Source: Ascidia mentula (Eukaryota > Chordata > Ascidiacea > Phlebobranchia > Ascidiidae). From it: DNA of 64,000 bases. The translations under genes and the position numbers were made by a program. Below the pieces are notes generated by a model that made no database searches, was not told where the DNA came from, and saw only the letters and a program-made list of their open reading frames with translations. Within the stretch, counting starts at the first letter, position 1. Each line of letters opens with the position of its first letter. This document shows positions 61,798-64,000 of the stretch, one piece after another. The stretch covers positions 9,623,001 through 9,687,000 of the forward strand of contig OX387202.1 in assembly GCA_947561715.1 (NCBI GenBank), given 5' to 3'.

Positions 61798-62508
61798 TTA
61801 ATCACGTCTAACTAATAAATAATTACAGATATACACTTCACTAACTCCTTTAGAACGAAAATTAGATGACGTATAATCACGTTTTTCAAGTAATTTAATT
61901 TTAAATTCGGAGCCAAACATTTCATTCAAGATATCATTTTCAATAGGGTGAGGTACTCCATCATATTTTTCACCGTCGTAGAAGAAAACGTTCAACAGAA
62001 TTTTACCATCTGTTTTTACCAAACTGCTGAGAACTTCGGCATGCTTGATTCTGCTTCCTACACTGATTGAACCAAATCCGCCCCTGTCCCAAACTGCATC
62101 AAACGATCCAAACATATCCTTTTGTGCATCATTAATATCTCCTTGGTACAAAGTGATTGCAAGCTCGTTTGCTTGAAAAATAGTAAAAGGAATACCAGGA
62201 TCTGTTCGTTTCAAGAATGTAAGAGAATTTTCTTCAAAAAAATCCACACAAGCTTTTTCTGAACAATCCAAACCAACAACTTCATGTCCCTTTTCAGCCA
62301 AATATTTCATATCAACTGATTTTCCGCATAAAGGAACAAACACTCTCCCCTTGGATGGCAAAAGTTTGTCTTCGTGCTGGAGCAGGTCGCGATTTACGGA
62401 CGATTCGTGCCACACTGTGTCTTTGGTTTGATAGTAGTTGTCCCACTTTTCATTACTCCAGTCTCTTCTTTGCGAAGTCATTTTACTACAACTGATTAAC
62501 AGATGCAC
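61798..62508 (-). CDS. TPMT: Thiopurine S-methyltransferase-like protein, copy 2
   Basis: Single open frame of 236 residues, differing from copy 1 at ten positions by my reading. The SAM-binding block RVFVPLCGKSVDMKYLAEKG is unchanged. In the catalytic-pocket block it reads WDRGGFGSI where copy 1 has WDRAAFGSI. The Gly form is nearer to the human WDRGAL, so this copy may keep the ancestral state. Other changes are mostly conservative (N/D, M/I, E/D), plus K/E, H/Y and Y/N near the C terminus. Same orientation and the same position relative to the Gypsy fossil as copy 1. Confidence 0.87.
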   Translation of the reverse strand: MHLLISCSKMTSQRRDWSNEKWDNYYQTKDTVWHESSVNRDLLQHEDKLLPSKGRVFVPLCGKSVDMKYLAEKGHEVVGLDCSEKACVDFFEENSLTFLKRTDPGIPFTIFQANELAITLYQGDINDAQKDMFGSFDAVWDRGGFGSISVGSRIKHAEVLSSLVKTDGKILLNVFFYDGEKYDGVPHPIENDILNEMFGSEFKIKLLEKRDYTSSNFRSKGVSEVYICNYLLVRRD

Positions 62509-64000
62509 AGAATGCAGTTTAATATTAACGTACTGATTTGCAGCTCACTATAAAAAAAAAACGCATTATCGGCTCTATTGCTTCTGTTGATCAATCTTTG
62601 TTGGTAATCAATCAATTCCCTACATGTGGACCTGTTATTTCCTCCCACTACACGATGCTCCAAGTATTGGCTGTGGAGAGGTTTTAGTTGCCAGCGTGAT
62701 TTCCAAATAACGTTTCTATAAATTTTGGGTGGAAGTGCTCCTAATTTATATTCGGTTATTAGGTCGTATTTCATTTACGTGATTACGCAGTAATGTGACA
62801 CTCTTGGATCTGCTTTCATTGTTGATATATGGTCAGGCGTTGATGTAACTCGAGTTTGGTCGTTTGGTTGCTAAGAATGTCCCACATGTTCGTGACATAA
62901 TGGCAGGAAGTTGTACTACTACGCAACGTGGTTTGATCGATGACCACTTGGCTTGTTGTGGTAACAGTTCTGTAAAACTTCTTTGTTGGATGTGCATTTC
63001 ACGCTTATTTCAACTGTTGAGAGTAACTTTCGTTGCGAGCATTGCTTGCAAGCCCTGTAGGCATGCATTTTAACAGATCTAGATTTACATGAACTTGTAT
63101 TCCTAAAAAATTAGCCCCCGATTTCCATTCCATTTTATGTTGCAAAACAGAACAAATCCGTATTATAAGGTTCTCAGGCTTCGCAGGTAAGGCATTGCAG
63201 CCAAGCTGGATCAGCCATTTTTCCCAACAAGTCGGTGCGAGAGGTTTTAACTCACGATCTTGGGCTAAATAGCCCATTGCTCTATCAACTCCCGTGGTTT
63301 CACGGGGTATCCTGCTTTGCTATGCAAAAACAAGGTATTACTTCTGCGTTATCTGTATAAGGTAAGTAGCATTATAAGATAACAAACATTCTTGTTTGAA
63401 ACACAAACATCAATTAAAAGTTATGCCCGATTTTTGACAATACATCTTAATATCTACTCATTAACATTATGCGTAGATTTTGTAATATATTCAATTCCCA
63501 TTTTTTAAACAATCCTGCCATTCGCGAAGTTAAGTCCGTTTAAATTGTTGACCGTCTGAGGAGTTGCCTGGTTTATCATTGGCCGTTTAAAAGGACCAAA
63601 AGTTATAGTTTATAAGACATTGTGGGCCGTAGCTAACCTAGATGTTCTATTTTGTGGCACGCAAAATCATTTGCAAACTCCACGTTTCCCTTTGTCGAAA
63701 CGATAAGATGCTTCTCTAGTGATTAGAAATCGATTCTACAACAACCACCTAAGTTACTGCAAGATAAGCAAAAGTTTGTTCTGTGCAGATACCAAAATTT
63801 TTCGTTAACTTATCACGTAACAAGACACAAAGTAATAGATTATAGCAGAGCCACACAGTGCAATTCACTGAGAGAGGTTCATTGCAGACAAAATCAACCT
63901 GATACTTTCTATGTGGCGGCTGGTCATACTCTAAACGTGCAAAACTTGCATTGTTTGAAACGTCGTTTCCTGATGCTGTTTCGAACATGATTTCCGCTGT

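Larger units (their letters stand above)
58660..64000. repeat. Tandem segmental duplication, copy 2 (cut by window end)
   Basis: Colinear with 52438-57811 to the last base of the window, so its true right end is not seen. Differences are scattered substitutions and short indels. Confidence 0.93.

Noticed and set aside
1-64000. CRISPR arrays, prokaryotic operons, riboswitches or replication origins
   Set aside because: The window is eukaryotic with spliced genes throughout; the only regular array is the minisatellite at 50499-50827, whose units are contiguous and have no spacers.

Overview
The window looks like a tunicate (ascidian, Ciona-like) chromosome segment. It is AT-rich, and most genes have many small exons separated by introns of a few hundred bases. 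The genes are chordate ones: ABCF2, a calcitonin-type receptor, UNC93A, GAS8/DRC4, MYLIP/IDOL and CLCA. Many short transposon relics lie between and inside the genes. The organism is inferred from gene content only; no species-diagnostic sequence was checked.

Layout. Positions 1-1460 (+) hold the 3' end of ABCF2. After 3.4 kb without a gene, 4894-10080 (+) is a complete class B1 GPCR of the calcitonin-receptor type in 12 exons, with a tRNA-Arg(ACG) gene antisense in its tenth intron. 10850-14752 (-) is an UNC93A-like membrane protein in 8 exons. It is divergent from 16566-25541 (+), GAS8/DRC4, an axonemal coiled-coil protein in 12 exons. 28296-31152 (+) is MYLIP (FERM plus RING E3 ligase). 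35630-42768 (-) is a CLCA-family protein in 19 exons, with two possible extra Cys-rich exons down to 33351. Then, all on the minus strand: a hypothetical ORF (43498-43971), a seven-pass membrane protein with an 87-base in-frame mini-intron (44113-45213), a transmembrane C-type lectin-like protein (48253-48963), a 64-residue signal/cationic/anionic peptide precursor that resembles an antimicrobial peptide (51774-52026), and two nearly identical thiopurine-methyltransferase-like genes (55579-56289 and 61798-62508). The last two lie in a 5-6 kb tandem segmental duplication (52438-57811 and 58660-64000). Each duplicate also carries a broken Ty3/Gypsy pol fossil.

The most unusual signal is a repeat family with a hammerhead-ribozyme-like core. 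Copies lie at 411-534 (reverse strand), 46478-46624, about 52600-52695 and about 58825-58925. Each has a CTGANGA-like box, a stem II made of 4 bp, one bulged base, 3 bp and a 4-base loop, then GAAAC and [G/A]TC. The stem II bases differ between copies in a compensatory way. The 46478-46624 copy sits at the tip of a 58-bp near-perfect inverted repeat. Other points are the candidate antimicrobial peptide gene, three GC-AG introns confirmed by reading phase, a 45-base fragment of the seven-pass gene embedded next to a minisatellite 5.7 kb away, and several hAT-type MITEs, two with exact 8-base target duplications.

The genes do not form an operon. GAS8 acts in cilia, MYLIP in receptor ubiquitination, the GPCR in hormone signalling. 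CLCA, the lectin and the small cationic peptide could all serve mucosal or haemocyte defence, but that grouping is inference. Exon limits were assigned by reading splice sites and codon phase by eye against remembered vertebrate proteins; no alignment was run.
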